Source of the DNA: ENR-C20 sp942493145
Lineage (GTDB): Bacteria; Bacillota; Clostridia; Acetivibrionales; DTU013
Length of the DNA stretch: 64,000 bases
NCBI GenBank assembly: GCA_942493145.1
Contig: OW818679.1
Span: 1,550,001-1,614,000, forward strand
Direction of reading: 5' to 3'
Part shown: positions 49,352 to 59,146 of the stretch, piece after piece
Numbering within the stretch: position 1 is the first letter of the stretch
Layout of the letters: every line of letters begins with the position of its first letter
Program-made: the position numbers and the translations under genes
Notes under the pieces: model-generated
Told to the model about the DNA's origin: nothing
What the model saw: the letters and a program-made list of their open reading frames with translations, nothing else
The model's database searches: none

Positions 49352-50962
49352 ATGAAAAAGTTTCGATTTATTGTAACGGTAATTCTGATTCTAGTCATGT
49401 GCCTGTCCGTCGCAGGCTGCGGCGGGTCTACTTCAAACGGCTCGTCTTCGTCGTCAGCACCAAGTCAGACGCCAGCGCCGCTGACGGCGACTAATCCTTC
49501 AGCTCCCGCGGAAGCCGGCAAAATGGTTTCCGGCGGAGTCTTGAACGTGCTTGTCGCTAACCTCCCGGCCGCTTTCGGCAACCTGAAAGAGAAAAGCTGG
49601 TCCATTGACGTAAGCCGCTATTGTCTCCCAGCCGTGGAGCCGCTCGTCGGCATGTCCAAGGAAGGGCCTGTCCCCACAATGCTGGCTACCGGCTGGGATA
49701 TAGCCCAGGACGGAAAATCCATTACCTTCAAGCTTAGAGAAGGCGTCAAGTTCCACGATGGCACTGACTTTAACGCCAAGGCAGTTAAATGGAATATCGA
49801 GAAGATTATAAGCCAGAAAAAAGAGCTTGGAATCATTACTTCCATCGATGTTATTGACGAACACACGGTTAAATTTAACCTATCTTCCTTCAGCAACACA
49901 CTCCTGTATCACCTCTCCTACTATGACGGCATGATGATTTCTCCCGAATCCTACGAAGGCCGCGACGCCGAGTATATCGCTACCCATATGGTCGGTACGG
50001 GCCCGTTCGTCTTCGACACCTTTCAGGCCGATACAAAAATTATTTTTAAAAAGTTCGACGGTTACTGGGATGCAGGAAAACCTTACCTCGACGGGTGGGA
50101 ATTCGTAATGTCCACAGACGCCTCTACCTCTAAAAATGCGCTTCTGACCGGTCAGGTACAGGCCTGGGACAACGTCTCCCCCGCTAATGCAAAACAGCTT
50201 AAGGAACAAGGCTATGGCGTCAATTTCTGTCCGGGTCTTGTAAGAATCGCTCACCCGGACAGCACTAACCCTGATTCCCCGTTCTCTAAAAAAGAAGTGC
50301 GCTACGCTTTCGAATACGCAATCGATAAGACGGCTATAGCGGATACATATGGCGAAGGCACATGGGAAGTGCCCTCGGGCCTCTCCGCAAGCAACCAGAT
50401 CGGCGTTAATTCCATTACCGAAGCCCGTAAGTATGATCCCGTGAAGGCCAAGGAACTCCTTGCGCAAGCAGGATACCAGAACGGCTTCGATATGGTCATA
50501 ATTGCACCGAAGGGCGTCAGCGCCGATATCCTCGGCGCCGTCCAGGGATACCTCCGCGCCGTCGGTATCAATGCCGAGTTGAAGCACCTTGATAACGCCA
50601 GCGTCAATGCCTTCAGAACAGGCGGCTGGAATAATGGAGTCCTGATTCAGGGCATGTCCGCCTCATCGGTCAGCAACGCCGTCTCTTTCGAAGCAGATGG
50701 CCCAAGCAAGAGCAAAGCCTTCAGCACACTCGTAACTCCGGAATATTCGGCGTTCCTTAAACAGCTTGTTTCTGCCAATACAATGGACGAGGAGAAACGA
50801 CTGACCGGGGAACTCCTTAAACTTACTAATGAAGAGGCGAACATCATCCCTATCGTCACCGAGTCCCGTATCACCGTCTTTAGTTCAAAGGTTCATGACT
50901 TCGACGTAAACTCCTACTCACAGTGGGTCATTAACCCCGCGAATACATGGATGGAAAAATAA
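49352..50962 (+). CDS. Peptide/opine-type ABC transporter substrate-binding lipoprotein (copy 1)
   Basis: The 536-residue SBP_bac_5 family lipoprotein has a signal ending SVAGC, a Ser/Pro linker, and the fold segments FKLREGVKFHDGTDFNAKAV, GTGPFVFDTFQADT and VRYAFEYAIDKTAIAD. It is the receptor of the importer encoded downstream. The ligand may be a peptide, opine, nickel chelate or sugar derivative. Codons are visibly richer in G/C at third positions than in copy 2 at 57486. Confidence 0.9.
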   Translation: MKKFRFIVTVILILVMCLSVAGCGGSTSNGSSSSSAPSQTPAPLTATNPSAPAEAGKMVSGGVLNVLVANLPAAFGNLKEKSWSIDVSRYCLPAVEPLVGMSKEGPVPTMLATGWDIAQDGKSITFKLREGVKFHDGTDFNAKAVKWNIEKIISQKKELGIITSIDVIDEHTVKFNLSSFSNTLLYHLSYYDGMMISPESYEGRDAEYIATHMVGTGPFVFDTFQADTKIIFKKFDGYWDAGKPYLDGWEFVMSTDASTSKNALLTGQVQAWDNVSPANAKQLKEQGYGVNFCPGLVRIAHPDSTNPDSPFSKKEVRYAFEYAIDKTAIADTYGEGTWEVPSGLSASNQIGVNSITEARKYDPVKAKELLAQAGYQNGFDMVIIAPKGVSADILGAVQGYLRAVGINAELKHLDNASVNAFRTGGWNNGVLIQGMSASSVSNAVSFEADGPSKSKAFSTLVTPEYSAFLKQLVSANTMDEEKRLTGELLKLTNEEANIIPIVTESRITVFSSKVHDFDVNSYSQWVINPANTWMEK

Positions 50963-50988
50963 TTTCCGTATCGTATATAAATTCGTTG

Positions 50989-51018
50989 CTCGGGAGCCCC
51001 TTAACAAGGGCTCCCGAG
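50989..51018 (+). other. Intercistronic hairpin after the binding-protein gene (cluster 1)
   Basis: CTCGGGAGCCC (50989-50999) pairs perfectly with GGGCTCCCGAG (51008-51018) around an 8-base loop. There is no T-run, so it is likely a message-stabilising element giving excess binding protein over permease. Confidence 0.65.
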
Positions 51019-51070
51019 AACTCTCAAAATCGAACGGCGCTTCGTTTTCTCGCCGTCAAGGAGTGCAGAC

Positions 51071-52027
51071 ATGAGGACTTTTATCCTTCGCAGACTTCTC
51101 CAGTCACTGGTAACTCTGCTTTTAATCACTATTATTATATTCTTCGCCGTGCGTTACCTGCCCGGTGACCCAATTCGCCTGATCGTTTTTCAAGGCGATC
51201 TCTCAGGACTCAGCCCGGAGAAGATTGAAGCCATTCGCAGTGAGTACGGTCTCGATAAGCCAATCATTATCCAGTACTTTAATTGGATTGTCGGCGTCCT
51301 GCAGGGCGATTTGGGGATCTCCATCTTTACGAAAATTCCTGTCGCAAAGGAGATTTTCCGACGGTTGCCTATCACCTTCGAAATCGGTATCATCGCTATC
51401 GCCATGGGCGCATTGGTTGGTATTCCACTCGGAATTTTAAGCGCCGTTAAACGAGGTCGCTGGGTCGACCACCTCGTGACTGTCCTTACAAACATCGGTA
51501 TTTGTATACCGGTCTTCTGGTTCGGTCTTATCCTCATGCTCGTCTTCGGGGTCAATCTCAAATGGCTGCCCGTCATGGGCTTTACCCCGGCTACCGAAAA
51601 CCTGATTATGCATATTAAACAGATCATTATGCCGGTATGCTGCCTGTTCCTTTATCCCATGGCTGCCATCGCCCGCCAAACCCGCTCCAGCATGCTCGAA
51701 GTGCTGCACCAGGACTACGTGCGTACCGCCAGATCAAAAGGCCTTCCGGAAAATATCGTCATTTTTAAACATGCCCTCAGAACCGGCCTCATTCCTGTTA
51801 TTACCACTATCGGCCTCAGTGTCCCCGTTACCGTCGGCGGCACTACTGTAATTGAAAACGTCTTTAGTGTCCCAGGTATGGGTCGCTTGCTCGTTACCTC
51901 TGTGCAAGCTCAGGACTATGCTTACGTTCAGGGCATTATACTCGTTATCGCCACCGTTGTCCTGATAACCAATCTGCTGATTGACCTCGCCTATGGCTGG
52001 GCCGATCCGCGTATCCGATACTCCTAA
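51071..52027 (+). CDS. Peptide-type ABC permease, OppB/DppB type (copy 1)
   Basis: This 318-residue protein with six helices starts with the OppB-type MRTFILRRLLQSLVTLLLIT. It has the BPD_transp_1 EAA loop (ARTARSKGLPENIVIFKHALR region) and ends in DLAYGWADPRIRYS. AAGGAG lies upstream. It forms the channel with the next gene. Confidence 0.92.
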   Translation: MRTFILRRLLQSLVTLLLITIIIFFAVRYLPGDPIRLIVFQGDLSGLSPEKIEAIRSEYGLDKPIIIQYFNWIVGVLQGDLGISIFTKIPVAKEIFRRLPITFEIGIIAIAMGALVGIPLGILSAVKRGRWVDHLVTVLTNIGICIPVFWFGLILMLVFGVNLKWLPVMGFTPATENLIMHIKQIIMPVCCLFLYPMAAIARQTRSSMLEVLHQDYVRTARSKGLPENIVIFKHALRTGLIPVITTIGLSVPVTVGGTTVIENVFSVPGMGRLLVTSVQAQDYAYVQGIILVIATVVLITNLLIDLAYGWADPRIRYS

Positions 52028-52041
52028 GTGAGGTGAATTAC

Positions 52042-52938
52042 TTGTCTGATAATATTCCTTCCAATAACGAGACAGTCTTTATCCCGCCTCGTGTAAGCAG
52101 TTGGCAGCGCTTTAACAGAGTTTTCTTCGGTCGCCCCATGGTCATCTTCGGCACCGTTATAATCACGATAATGCTTATTGTCGCTATCTGCGCTCCATGG
52201 CTCTCCCCTTATGACCCTTATGGAATTAATCTGAGAGACGCCCTGCAGGGATCAAGCAGCTCCCATTGGCTCGGTACGGACTCTATGGGCCGCGATACCC
52301 TGAGCCGGCTTATCTATGGTGCCAGAACTTCTCTCATCGTCGGCCTTGTCTCAATCTTTTTCGCCAGCTCGATCGGTATCGTTTTGGGAATCCTGGCCGC
52401 ATACTACGGCAGGAAAGTCGAAACCCTTATTATGCGCGTCGTCGACTCGTTGATGGTTTTTCCCATGATCTTACTCGCACTGGTTATCGCCGCGCTCCTG
52501 GGCGGAGGTATGAAAAATGTCATTATCGCGCTCAGTGTCAGCCTTATACCTCAGTACGCCCGGCTTATGCACGGGCAGGTTCTCTCCATCAGGGAAAATG
52601 ACTACATCGTCGCCGTCAGATCCCTCGGCGCCAAAGACCTGCGGATCCTTACGCGGCATATCTTCGGTAACGCGTTCCCGCCGCTCATTATACAGATGAC
52701 GCTCCGTATAGGCAGAACTATCCTCTCCGAAGCCTCGTTGAGCTTCCTCGGCGTCGGTATTACCGAACCCACCGCTTCATGGGGCGGTATGGCTGCCTCA
52801 GGCCGCATTTATCTAGATACGCTGCCCATCCTTTCCCTTGCACCCGGTCTTTCTATAATGCTCGTCGTCTTTGCCTTTAACATGGTTGGGGACGGGTTGA
52901 GGGACGCCCTCGACCCCAGATTGCGCGGCAAGCTGTAG
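52042..52938 (+). CDS. Peptide-type ABC permease, OppC/DppC type (copy 1)
   Basis: The start is probably TTG 52042, with AGGTG 6 bp upstream; GTG 52033 is the alternative. The product has about 298 residues and OppC features: FGTDS-like LGTDSMGRDTLSRLIYGART, EAA motif VAVRSLGAKDLRILTRHIFG, and the end MVGDGLRDALDPRLRGKL. It starts 14 bp after the OppB-type gene. Confidence 0.88.
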   Translation: MSDNIPSNNETVFIPPRVSSWQRFNRVFFGRPMVIFGTVIITIMLIVAICAPWLSPYDPYGINLRDALQGSSSSHWLGTDSMGRDTLSRLIYGARTSLIVGLVSIFFASSIGIVLGILAAYYGRKVETLIMRVVDSLMVFPMILLALVIAALLGGGMKNVIIALSVSLIPQYARLMHGQVLSIRENDYIVAVRSLGAKDLRILTRHIFGNAFPPLIIQMTLRIGRTILSEASLSFLGVGITEPTASWGGMAASGRIYLDTLPILSLAPGLSIMLVVFAFNMVGDGLRDALDPRLRGKL

Positions 52939-53005
52939 CATTTAACGTCAGTCGCATGTATCAGTATCCGGCACAGCCGGAAATGACTTTCTTTGAGGAG
53001 TTAGT

Positions 53006-54010
53006 ATGGCAAACTTATTTGATGTTAAGAATTTACAGACACATTTCCATACAGAAGCCGGAATAGTCAAAGCCGTGGACGGCGTGTCCTTTCACGTCGA
53101 AGAAAATGAAATCATCGGTATCGTCGGTGAAAGCGGATGCGGAAAGTCCGTGACCATGATGTCCGCACTCCAGCTTATACCAAGTCCGCCAGGTGAAATT
53201 ACGGGCGGTGAAGTCTGGTTCGAAGGACAAGATCTACTCAAATATAAAAGCAACAGCAACGATATGCGGAAAATTCGTGGAGCAAAAATATCCATGGTCT
53301 TTCAAGAGCCGATGACTTCCCTCACGCCGGTCCTTACCATCGGTGAGCAGATATGCGAAACTATGCGGCTGCATCTCGGTCTCAGCAGGTCGGAAGCAAA
53401 AGAACGCGCTATAGAGCTGCTGAAAATGGTCGGTATCCCCGCCGCTGAAAGCCGTATCAACGATTACCCGCACCAGTTCAGCGGAGGTATGCGACAACGG
53501 GCCATGATTGCTATGGCACTCTCGTGTAAACCGAAATTACTCATTGCCGATGAGCCGACCACCGCCCTGGACGTTACTACCCAAGCTGTCCTGCTCGAAC
53601 TTATGAATGATCTCGTCAGCAGCTTTAACAGCTCTCTCGTCCTCATTACTCATAACCTGGGCATCGTCGCCAGATACGCGCGCAGAATTTACGTCATGTA
53701 CGCCGGCAGAGTCGTGGAGACAGGTCCCGCCGAGGATGTGTTCGCCAATCCGAAACACCCTTATACAATCGGCCTGCTCCGATGCGTACCGCGCCTCGAC
53801 GATGACCGGAACAGAGAGCTCATACCCATTAAAGGCATGCCGCCCAATCTTGCAAGAATGTCCAAAACTTGCGCGTTCATGCCTCGTTGCCCATACCGCA
53901 ACAGCCTGTGTGAAAACTCGCCCTGGCCGGCCTTGACCGCCGTCGGCGAAAACCACTTTGCAGCCTGTTTAATGAATCAGGAGGGAAATGTTTTTGAACA
54001 CAACAAATGA
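53006..54010 (+). CDS. Peptide-type ABC ATPase, OppD/DppD type (copy 1)
   Basis: The 334-residue ATPase has Walker A GESGCGKS (about residues 40-47), signature FSGGMRQRAMIA, Walker B LLIADEPTTALD and H-loop VLITHNLG. The C-terminal oligopeptide domain carries the cysteines of CAFMPRCPYRNSLCE, which in this family can ligate an iron-sulfur cluster. Its 3' end overlaps the OppF-type gene by 17 bp. Confidence 0.93.
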   Translation: MANLFDVKNLQTHFHTEAGIVKAVDGVSFHVEENEIIGIVGESGCGKSVTMMSALQLIPSPPGEITGGEVWFEGQDLLKYKSNSNDMRKIRGAKISMVFQEPMTSLTPVLTIGEQICETMRLHLGLSRSEAKERAIELLKMVGIPAAESRINDYPHQFSGGMRQRAMIAMALSCKPKLLIADEPTTALDVTTQAVLLELMNDLVSSFNSSLVLITHNLGIVARYARRIYVMYAGRVVETGPAEDVFANPKHPYTIGLLRCVPRLDDDRNRELIPIKGMPPNLARMSKTCAFMPRCPYRNSLCENSPWPALTAVGENHFAACLMNQEGNVFEHNK

Positions 54011-54980
54011 AATTTTATTGGACGTAAGAAATCTGAAAATGTATTTCCCCGTCACAAGAGGGCTTTTGAAAAAAAAGGTTGCCGAAGTCAAAGCCGTTGA
54101 TGATGTCAGCTTTTATATCAAAGCCGGCGAAACTCTGGGCCTCGTCGGAGAAAGCGGCTGCGGGAAATCCACGCTCGGGCGCTCTATCTTAAGACTTGTT
54201 GAGCCCACAGCGGGCGAGGTGTTCTTCAAAGGGCAAAATATTCTCACGCTACCTGCCGAGAAAATGAGAAGACTGCGCAGCTCTTTGTCACTTATGTTCC
54301 AGGACCCTTATAGCTCGCTTAACCCGCGCCAAACCGCCGGGAGCATCGTTGGCGAGCCTCTGATTATCCATAATATGACGAAATCCAAAGCCGAATACAA
54401 CGACAAGGTCGAAAGTCTATTCCGTCGTGTTGGTCTGGACCCCTCTATGATGGACCGCGTACCGCATGAGTTCAGCGGTGGTCAGCGGCAGCGCATAGGA
54501 ATTGCAAGAGCTTTGGCCTCCGGTTCCTCGCTCGTCGTCTGCGACGAACCTATCTCCGCTCTCGACGTGTCCATCCAGGCACAAATTATCAACCTGCTTA
54601 AAGAACTGCAGCGCAGCTCCGATGGTCTCACTTTTCTCTTTATCGCTCACGACCTGTCCGTCGTAAGACATATCAGCGACAGAATCGCCGTTATGTATCT
54701 CGGTCATATTGTCGAGATTACCAACTCGGACTCACTTTACAAAAATCCCCTGCATCCATATACCAAGGCTCTGTTGTCCGCCATCCCCATCCCTGACCCC
54801 GTCGTCGAGAGAAAACGAGAACGTATTCTGCTTAAAGGCGAAGTCCCAAGTCCCCTCAATCCGCCCGCAGGCTGCCCGTTCCATCCGCGCTGCTTCGAGG
54901 CCGGTCCCGAATGCTCCCGGTCAATGCCGCCACTTCGCGACGTTGGCGACGGACATTGCGTGGCATGTTTTAAAGCCTGA
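53994..54980 (+). CDS. Peptide-type ABC ATPase, OppF/DppF type (copy 1)
   Basis: TTG 53994 is preferred to ATG 53988, because AGGAGGG at 53980-53986 is only 1-2 bp from the ATG but 7 bp from the TTG. The product has 328 residues. Motifs: GESGCGKSTLGRSIL, signature FSGGQRQRIGIARAL, VVCDEPISALDVS, IAHDLSVVRH, and the C-terminal Cys-containing CPFHPRCFEAG. It completes transporter 1. Confidence 0.92.
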   Translation: MNTTNEILLDVRNLKMYFPVTRGLLKKKVAEVKAVDDVSFYIKAGETLGLVGESGCGKSTLGRSILRLVEPTAGEVFFKGQNILTLPAEKMRRLRSSLSLMFQDPYSSLNPRQTAGSIVGEPLIIHNMTKSKAEYNDKVESLFRRVGLDPSMMDRVPHEFSGGQRQRIGIARALASGSSLVVCDEPISALDVSIQAQIINLLKELQRSSDGLTFLFIAHDLSVVRHISDRIAVMYLGHIVEITNSDSLYKNPLHPYTKALLSAIPIPDPVVERKRERILLKGEVPSPLNPPAGCPFHPRCFEAGPECSRSMPPLRDVGDGHCVACFKA

Positions 54981-55002
54981 CTCTGTCCACGTATGCGGCG
55001 GC

Positions 55003-56001
55003 TCAACCGGGAAAATAGACTCCGTTCATTGTATAGATAATCGTGCCAAAGCCCCGTACCTGCTTCTGATACCTGCCGTTCCCGCCATCGAAGTCGTAGC
55101 TGTCCGGGTCGGCCACGATGGCGTTTAGCGCCTCGATAATGTTCGGAAGCAGGTTGTTCTCAATGTCCACCATAAAATGCCCCGGAAAAATGAAGTCAAA
55201 CTCGTCCAGACGTTTGCAGAGCAAGGTGAGCTGATTCCGGCAGGTCTCGATATTGCGGTATTTCGAGCCGGCAAAGCCCGGCCGTCCGCCAAGGCCACAT
55301 ATCGCGCCGTCGCTGCACACGACGTCGCCGGCAAAAAGAAGGCGCAGCTTTTTGTCAAGAAACATCGAATGGCCGCCTGAGTGGCCTCCGGTCCAGACAA
55401 GCTCCACGTTATGGTCGCCGCCGAGGTTGAAGACAGTGTGATTAGGAACTCCCACGAGCTCGTAATTACGGTGCTGCGGTAAATCCTCCCGGTCGAACTG
55501 CAGCCATATGTTGTTTCCTTCCGCATCGAACAGGTAGTCGAAACAACCGGGGACACACTTGGCCCTGATTGGTTCCACCTCTTCCTCAAAACAGAAGACC
55601 TTGTCGTAACGAACGTTGCCTAAGCAGTGGTCGGGTCCGTCATGGGTACACAGCACTAACAGCGGCTTGCCGCCCGAGAGTTCATCGCAGATGGCCGGAG
55701 TATCTCCGAGGCCGTAGCCGGTGTCTATCAGCATGGCCTTTTCGGGGCCGATTACAAGATACTGCCATACGTCGGCCATGCCATCGCAGTTGGGGCTGAA
55801 CAACCCGTACACGTTTTCACGGAATTGATAGACCTCCACATAAGGGTTCACGCCATAGACCCGCATGGTTCTGTTGGTCTCTCGCAGCATTTTCATATAA
55901 GACCAGCTCATCTGATTCCAGGGTCTGCTCCAAGCGATACGTTTCGCCTTCGACGCCCCGTTGATAGGCCACATCCGGTCTTTGTATACAATCGCGTCCA
56001 T
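55003..56001 (-). CDS. Metallo-beta-lactamase fold hydrolase with altered metal motif
   Basis: The 332-residue protein has the MBL fold: LIDTGYG, the metal motif THDGPDH at residues 119-125, TGGHSGGHSM, the bridging Asp in LFAGDVV, and the last His in IFPGH. In the canonical THxHxDH the second His is Gly122 here, so the M1 site lacks one ligand. The rest is intact, so it could be a single-metal or modified hydrolase acting on an ester, lactone or amide. It is convergent with the end of transporter 1 (22 bp apart) and G+C-rich like that cluster, suggesting they belong together. Confidence 0.8.
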   Translation of the reverse strand: MDAIVYKDRMWPINGASKAKRIAWSRPWNQMSWSYMKMLRETNRTMRVYGVNPYVEVYQFRENVYGLFSPNCDGMADVWQYLVIGPEKAMLIDTGYGLGDTPAICDELSGGKPLLVLCTHDGPDHCLGNVRYDKVFCFEEEVEPIRAKCVPGCFDYLFDAEGNNIWLQFDREDLPQHRNYELVGVPNHTVFNLGGDHNVELVWTGGHSGGHSMFLDKKLRLLFAGDVVCSDGAICGLGGRPGFAGSKYRNIETCRNQLTLLCKRLDEFDFIFPGHFMVDIENNLLPNIIEALNAIVADPDSYDFDGGNGRYQKQVRGFGTIIYTMNGVYFPG

Positions 56002-56369
56002 ATTCTCGACATCCCTTCTTTTATTTTGGTCGGTATCATCTTGCTAATAGTGTTGTCAAATCGGGGTTTCTTACGGAAGGTCCTGAAAATCTTCTTGCGG
56101 AAGCAGTCTGTACGTCCAGACAGGCGGCCGCATGGACGCACTACATCAGCCGATAGGCGAGTGATATACGAAGCCATTTTTATAACAATTGCATTATATC
56201 ACTTCTTTTCAGGCTTTTTAAATAAACATATATTATATATCTATAAGCACATATTATATTTACCCTCCACCGAACGGCGGAGGGTATTTGTGTATTACTT
56301 ACCTTTACAGAGTTGATACTGAAACAATTGGAGCTACTACAGAAGGCCGAAATTCATATCCATAAGGAA
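56002..56369. other. Intergenic region between the MBL gene and cluster 2
   Basis: The region contains the upstream side of the MBL gene and a hairpin at 56261-56286 (TACCCTCC pairing with GGAGGGTA around ACCGAACGGC, with inner pairs CCG/CGG). Open frames here overlap the MBL gene antisense and are not convincing. No other feature is seen. Confidence 0.5.
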
Positions 56370-56503
56370 CTATAACGATTGCTTATAGTTATATTAAACA
56401 TAACAATTGGATTATTTGAACAGCATTCGATAATATATAAAATAAAGATCAACTGTTTTTCTTTTATCACCAAGAACAGCAAAAAAAGTAAAGGGGTTTT
56501 CAT
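56370..56503 (+). promoter_or_regulatory. LysR box and leader of aldolase-Opp cluster 2
   Basis: CTATAACGATTGCTTATAG (56370-56388) is identical to the box at 48254, and the distance to the ATG is the same (134 bp). The strong conservation of this non-coding leader, compared with the divergence of the downstream transporter genes, points to selection or conversion and to control by the same regulator. Confidence 0.75.
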
Positions 56504-57406
56504 ATGTTATTACCTGAAGGTTTAATTCCTGGCTCGTATACTCCGTTCACAGCTGACTACAAACTGGACACCAAGGTTTTGAGAGAGCGGCTGGAAAGTG
56601 TTGTTGAGGGCTCTTCCGGCTTGCATGGCCCTGCCAACCATAGTGAAATGTGTGAACTTGACTTTGAAGAATGGAAGCAGTGGACAGATGTCATGGTAGA
56701 TGTCTGCAGTAGAAATAACTTGAAATCGTGGTCTTTCCTTGGGGCGGAAAGCTTTGAAAAAACTATACCTTATTTTGAATATGCGATCAAAGCTGGAGCA
56801 GATGGCGTTATCTTGCATCCTCCGTATAAAGTGAAGTATTCCCAGGAAGCAGCATATCGATATGTCAAAGCCATAGCTGATAAATTTCCCGAAACTCCTA
56901 TCATTTTCTATCCTAATTTTAATATTGATAATCCCACCAATCCATATTTAGCTGCTCGTCTTGCTGAGATTCCAAATATAGTTGGCGTGAAGATGACCAG
57001 AATATTTAATCTGGAGCAGGCCAGTGAATTATATAGTCTGACTCGTGAAAATAAACACTTTAAAATGGTTACAGGTTCGGTTCTGAATATGTACTCTCTA
57101 CGTGGTCTGGGAATAAAATCATCTTTTTGTGCCCAATCCAACTATATGCATAAATGGGTTTTGGAACTCTGGAAAGCATTGCAAAGTGGAGATTGGCAGA
57201 ATGCTGACCTCTGGTATGATAAAATAGCAAAATTGCATCGTGCCTTTAATAATCCAGGTGGATATCTTCATACTTATGCCGGCGAGAAAGCTGCCATGGC
57301 TATGTTAGGAAAGTCTGTAGGTCCATTGAGGAGACCTGGATTACCGCCTACTGAAGAACAGTTGGCAGTCATTAGAAAGGCTCTGGTTGATGCTGGGCTG
57401 ATATAA
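56504..57406 (+). CDS. DapA/NanA-family aldolase (copy 2)
   Basis: This 300-residue close paralogue of the gene at 48388 differs at only a minority of positions. The Schiff-base Lys (IVGVKMTRIFNL) and IIFYPNFNIDNPTNPY are unchanged. The two would be expected to do the same or very similar chemistry. Third positions are more A+T-rich than in copy 1. It heads the second transporter cluster. Confidence 0.85.
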   Translation: MLLPEGLIPGSYTPFTADYKLDTKVLRERLESVVEGSSGLHGPANHSEMCELDFEEWKQWTDVMVDVCSRNNLKSWSFLGAESFEKTIPYFEYAIKAGADGVILHPPYKVKYSQEAAYRYVKAIADKFPETPIIFYPNFNIDNPTNPYLAARLAEIPNIVGVKMTRIFNLEQASELYSLTRENKHFKMVTGSVLNMYSLRGLGIKSSFCAQSNYMHKWVLELWKALQSGDWQNADLWYDKIAKLHRAFNNPGGYLHTYAGEKAAMAMLGKSVGPLRRPGLPPTEEQLAVIRKALVDAGLI

Positions 57407-57485
57407 ACCTTAATTTGGTCAGACGAAATAGACATTATACTGATAGACATTATTTAGCTTAATTAGAAGAAAGGGGTTAAAAAGA

Positions 57486-59111
57486 ATGAAAAGAGTATTA
57501 ATTGTTTTTCTCGCACTGGTCATGATCCTTAGCGTTGTTACCGGCTGTGGTTCCACTGCCGATACCAAGGGCACCGGTGCAGCTACCACATCGACGGTAA
57601 GCGCGGAAGCTACTGCAACAGCCGGCACGGCCGACACCACCGGATCGGAAACAACCGTCACAGCTAAGAAAGGTGGAAATCTAAACATTATTGTTCGCAG
57701 GCCCCCAGTTAAATTTGGTTATCCTCCTAATGTCGCAGGTGGAGACAGGGATACTATTCCCCCTGTTTTCGAACGTCTGCTTTGTATTGACGATAAGGGA
57801 GAGTATAAACCGGAATTAGCTGCCAGCTGGAATTATTCTGAAGATGGTAAAACCTTAACTTTCAAATTAAGAGAAGGCATCAAGTTCCATGATGGTACGG
57901 ATTTCAACGCGGAAGCGGTCAAACTTGTCTTTGAGTCACTGATTCCGCCCCAATCCACAATCATAATGGGCGTTTCATCGGTTGAAGCGGTTGATACATA
58001 TACAGTTAAATTCAATCTTTCTGAATACAATAACTTGATTCTCTACCAAATAGCGTCAGCTTATGAATGCTATATTTACTCACCTACAGCAGTCAAAGAG
58101 CATGACAAGGATTGGGCGAACACTCACCCAATAGGCACTGGTCCCTTCAAGTTTGACAGCTATGAAAAAGACACGTCATTAAAATTAGTCAAAAATCCTG
58201 ACTATTGGCAAAAAGGGTTACCTAATCTTGATAGCATAACCTGGTTAATAATAACCGATGGGATGACTCAAGCGCTTTCATATAAGGCTGGGGACGCCGA
58301 TGCCATTTTTGATGTAGGTACGTCAGTGGTATCAACATTAAAAGATGAAGGCGCCATCATTAAGAAGGCTCCAGGCGCAGTTTATGCCTTAACCTTTGAT
58401 TCAAAAAATAATCCGGCTTTAAGTGATCCGAGGGTGAGACAGGCTATCGAATACGCGATTGATAAAAAAGCAATTTGCAGCGGTACTGGTCTAGGTTTAT
58501 ATGAGCCGGCTTACCAAGTGGTTCCCTCTAATTCACCGAGCTATAACCCTAATTGTGAAGATAGAACATATAATCTTGAGAAAGCAAAGCAACTGCTGGC
58601 AGAAGCCGGTTATGCAAACGGTTTGACAATTGATTGTTTTTTCCTTGACACTTACTGGAGAGATGGCATAACTGCTGTCCAAGCTTATTTGGCTAAAGCC
58701 GGAATCACTCTCAACATGAATTTTGGAAACCAGGCTGCTTATAACGATATTAGAATTGCTGGCAAAATCAAACTCGGTACAGCCTCACAGATGACCATGA
58801 ATGTCTTTTCCAATAGCCTTTTTGCCATGGATTTTTATTGGAAAGCCAATCCTGACAATTTCAAATATATCAAAACTCCTGCAGAATGTGATCCTTTGAT
58901 TAAACAGGCCAAATCAGCTAAAAATCAGGATGAGGTCAATAAGATTACTCAACAAATATCGAAGATATTATATGATGATGAAACCATAATACCTTTATGG
59001 GTTAATCCGAGAATCGTTGTCATGAATAAAGCTGTCAAGGATGATGGGTTCTTTGTAAATGGTGATTCCAACAACATTAAATTTGGTACATCAACCTGGT
59101 TAGACAAATAG
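57486..59111 (+). CDS. Peptide/opine-type ABC transporter substrate-binding lipoprotein (copy 2)
   Basis: The 541-residue SBP_bac_5 lipoprotein has a signal ending SVVTGC and a long Thr/Ala-rich linker. The fold segments parallel copy 1 (FKLREGIKFHDGTDFNAEAV, GTGPFKFDSYEKDT, VRQAIEYAIDKKAICS), but the overall sequence is clearly more divergent than the aldolase pair. The binding pocket has probably changed, so the two systems may take up related but different ligands. Confidence 0.9.
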   Translation: MKRVLIVFLALVMILSVVTGCGSTADTKGTGAATTSTVSAEATATAGTADTTGSETTVTAKKGGNLNIIVRRPPVKFGYPPNVAGGDRDTIPPVFERLLCIDDKGEYKPELAASWNYSEDGKTLTFKLREGIKFHDGTDFNAEAVKLVFESLIPPQSTIIMGVSSVEAVDTYTVKFNLSEYNNLILYQIASAYECYIYSPTAVKEHDKDWANTHPIGTGPFKFDSYEKDTSLKLVKNPDYWQKGLPNLDSITWLIITDGMTQALSYKAGDADAIFDVGTSVVSTLKDEGAIIKKAPGAVYALTFDSKNNPALSDPRVRQAIEYAIDKKAICSGTGLGLYEPAYQVVPSNSPSYNPNCEDRTYNLEKAKQLLAEAGYANGLTIDCFFLDTYWRDGITAVQAYLAKAGITLNMNFGNQAAYNDIRIAGKIKLGTASQMTMNVFSNSLFAMDFYWKANPDNFKYIKTPAECDPLIKQAKSAKNQDEVNKITQQISKILYDDETIIPLWVNPRIVVMNKAVKDDGFFVNGDSNNIKFGTSTWLDK

Positions 59112-59146
59112 ACGTAATTAGCATGTGAATCTTGCAAAAGAACCCT

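Noticed and set aside
49880..50587. 235-codon frame antisense to the first OppA-like gene
   Set aside because: G+C-rich third positions in the real gene suppress stops on the other strand; nothing in the product looks like a protein family.
55825..56316. 163-codon frame opposite the MBL start and through the intergenic region
   Set aside because: It begins inside the MBL gene and crosses a hairpin; no ribosome binding site and no domain.
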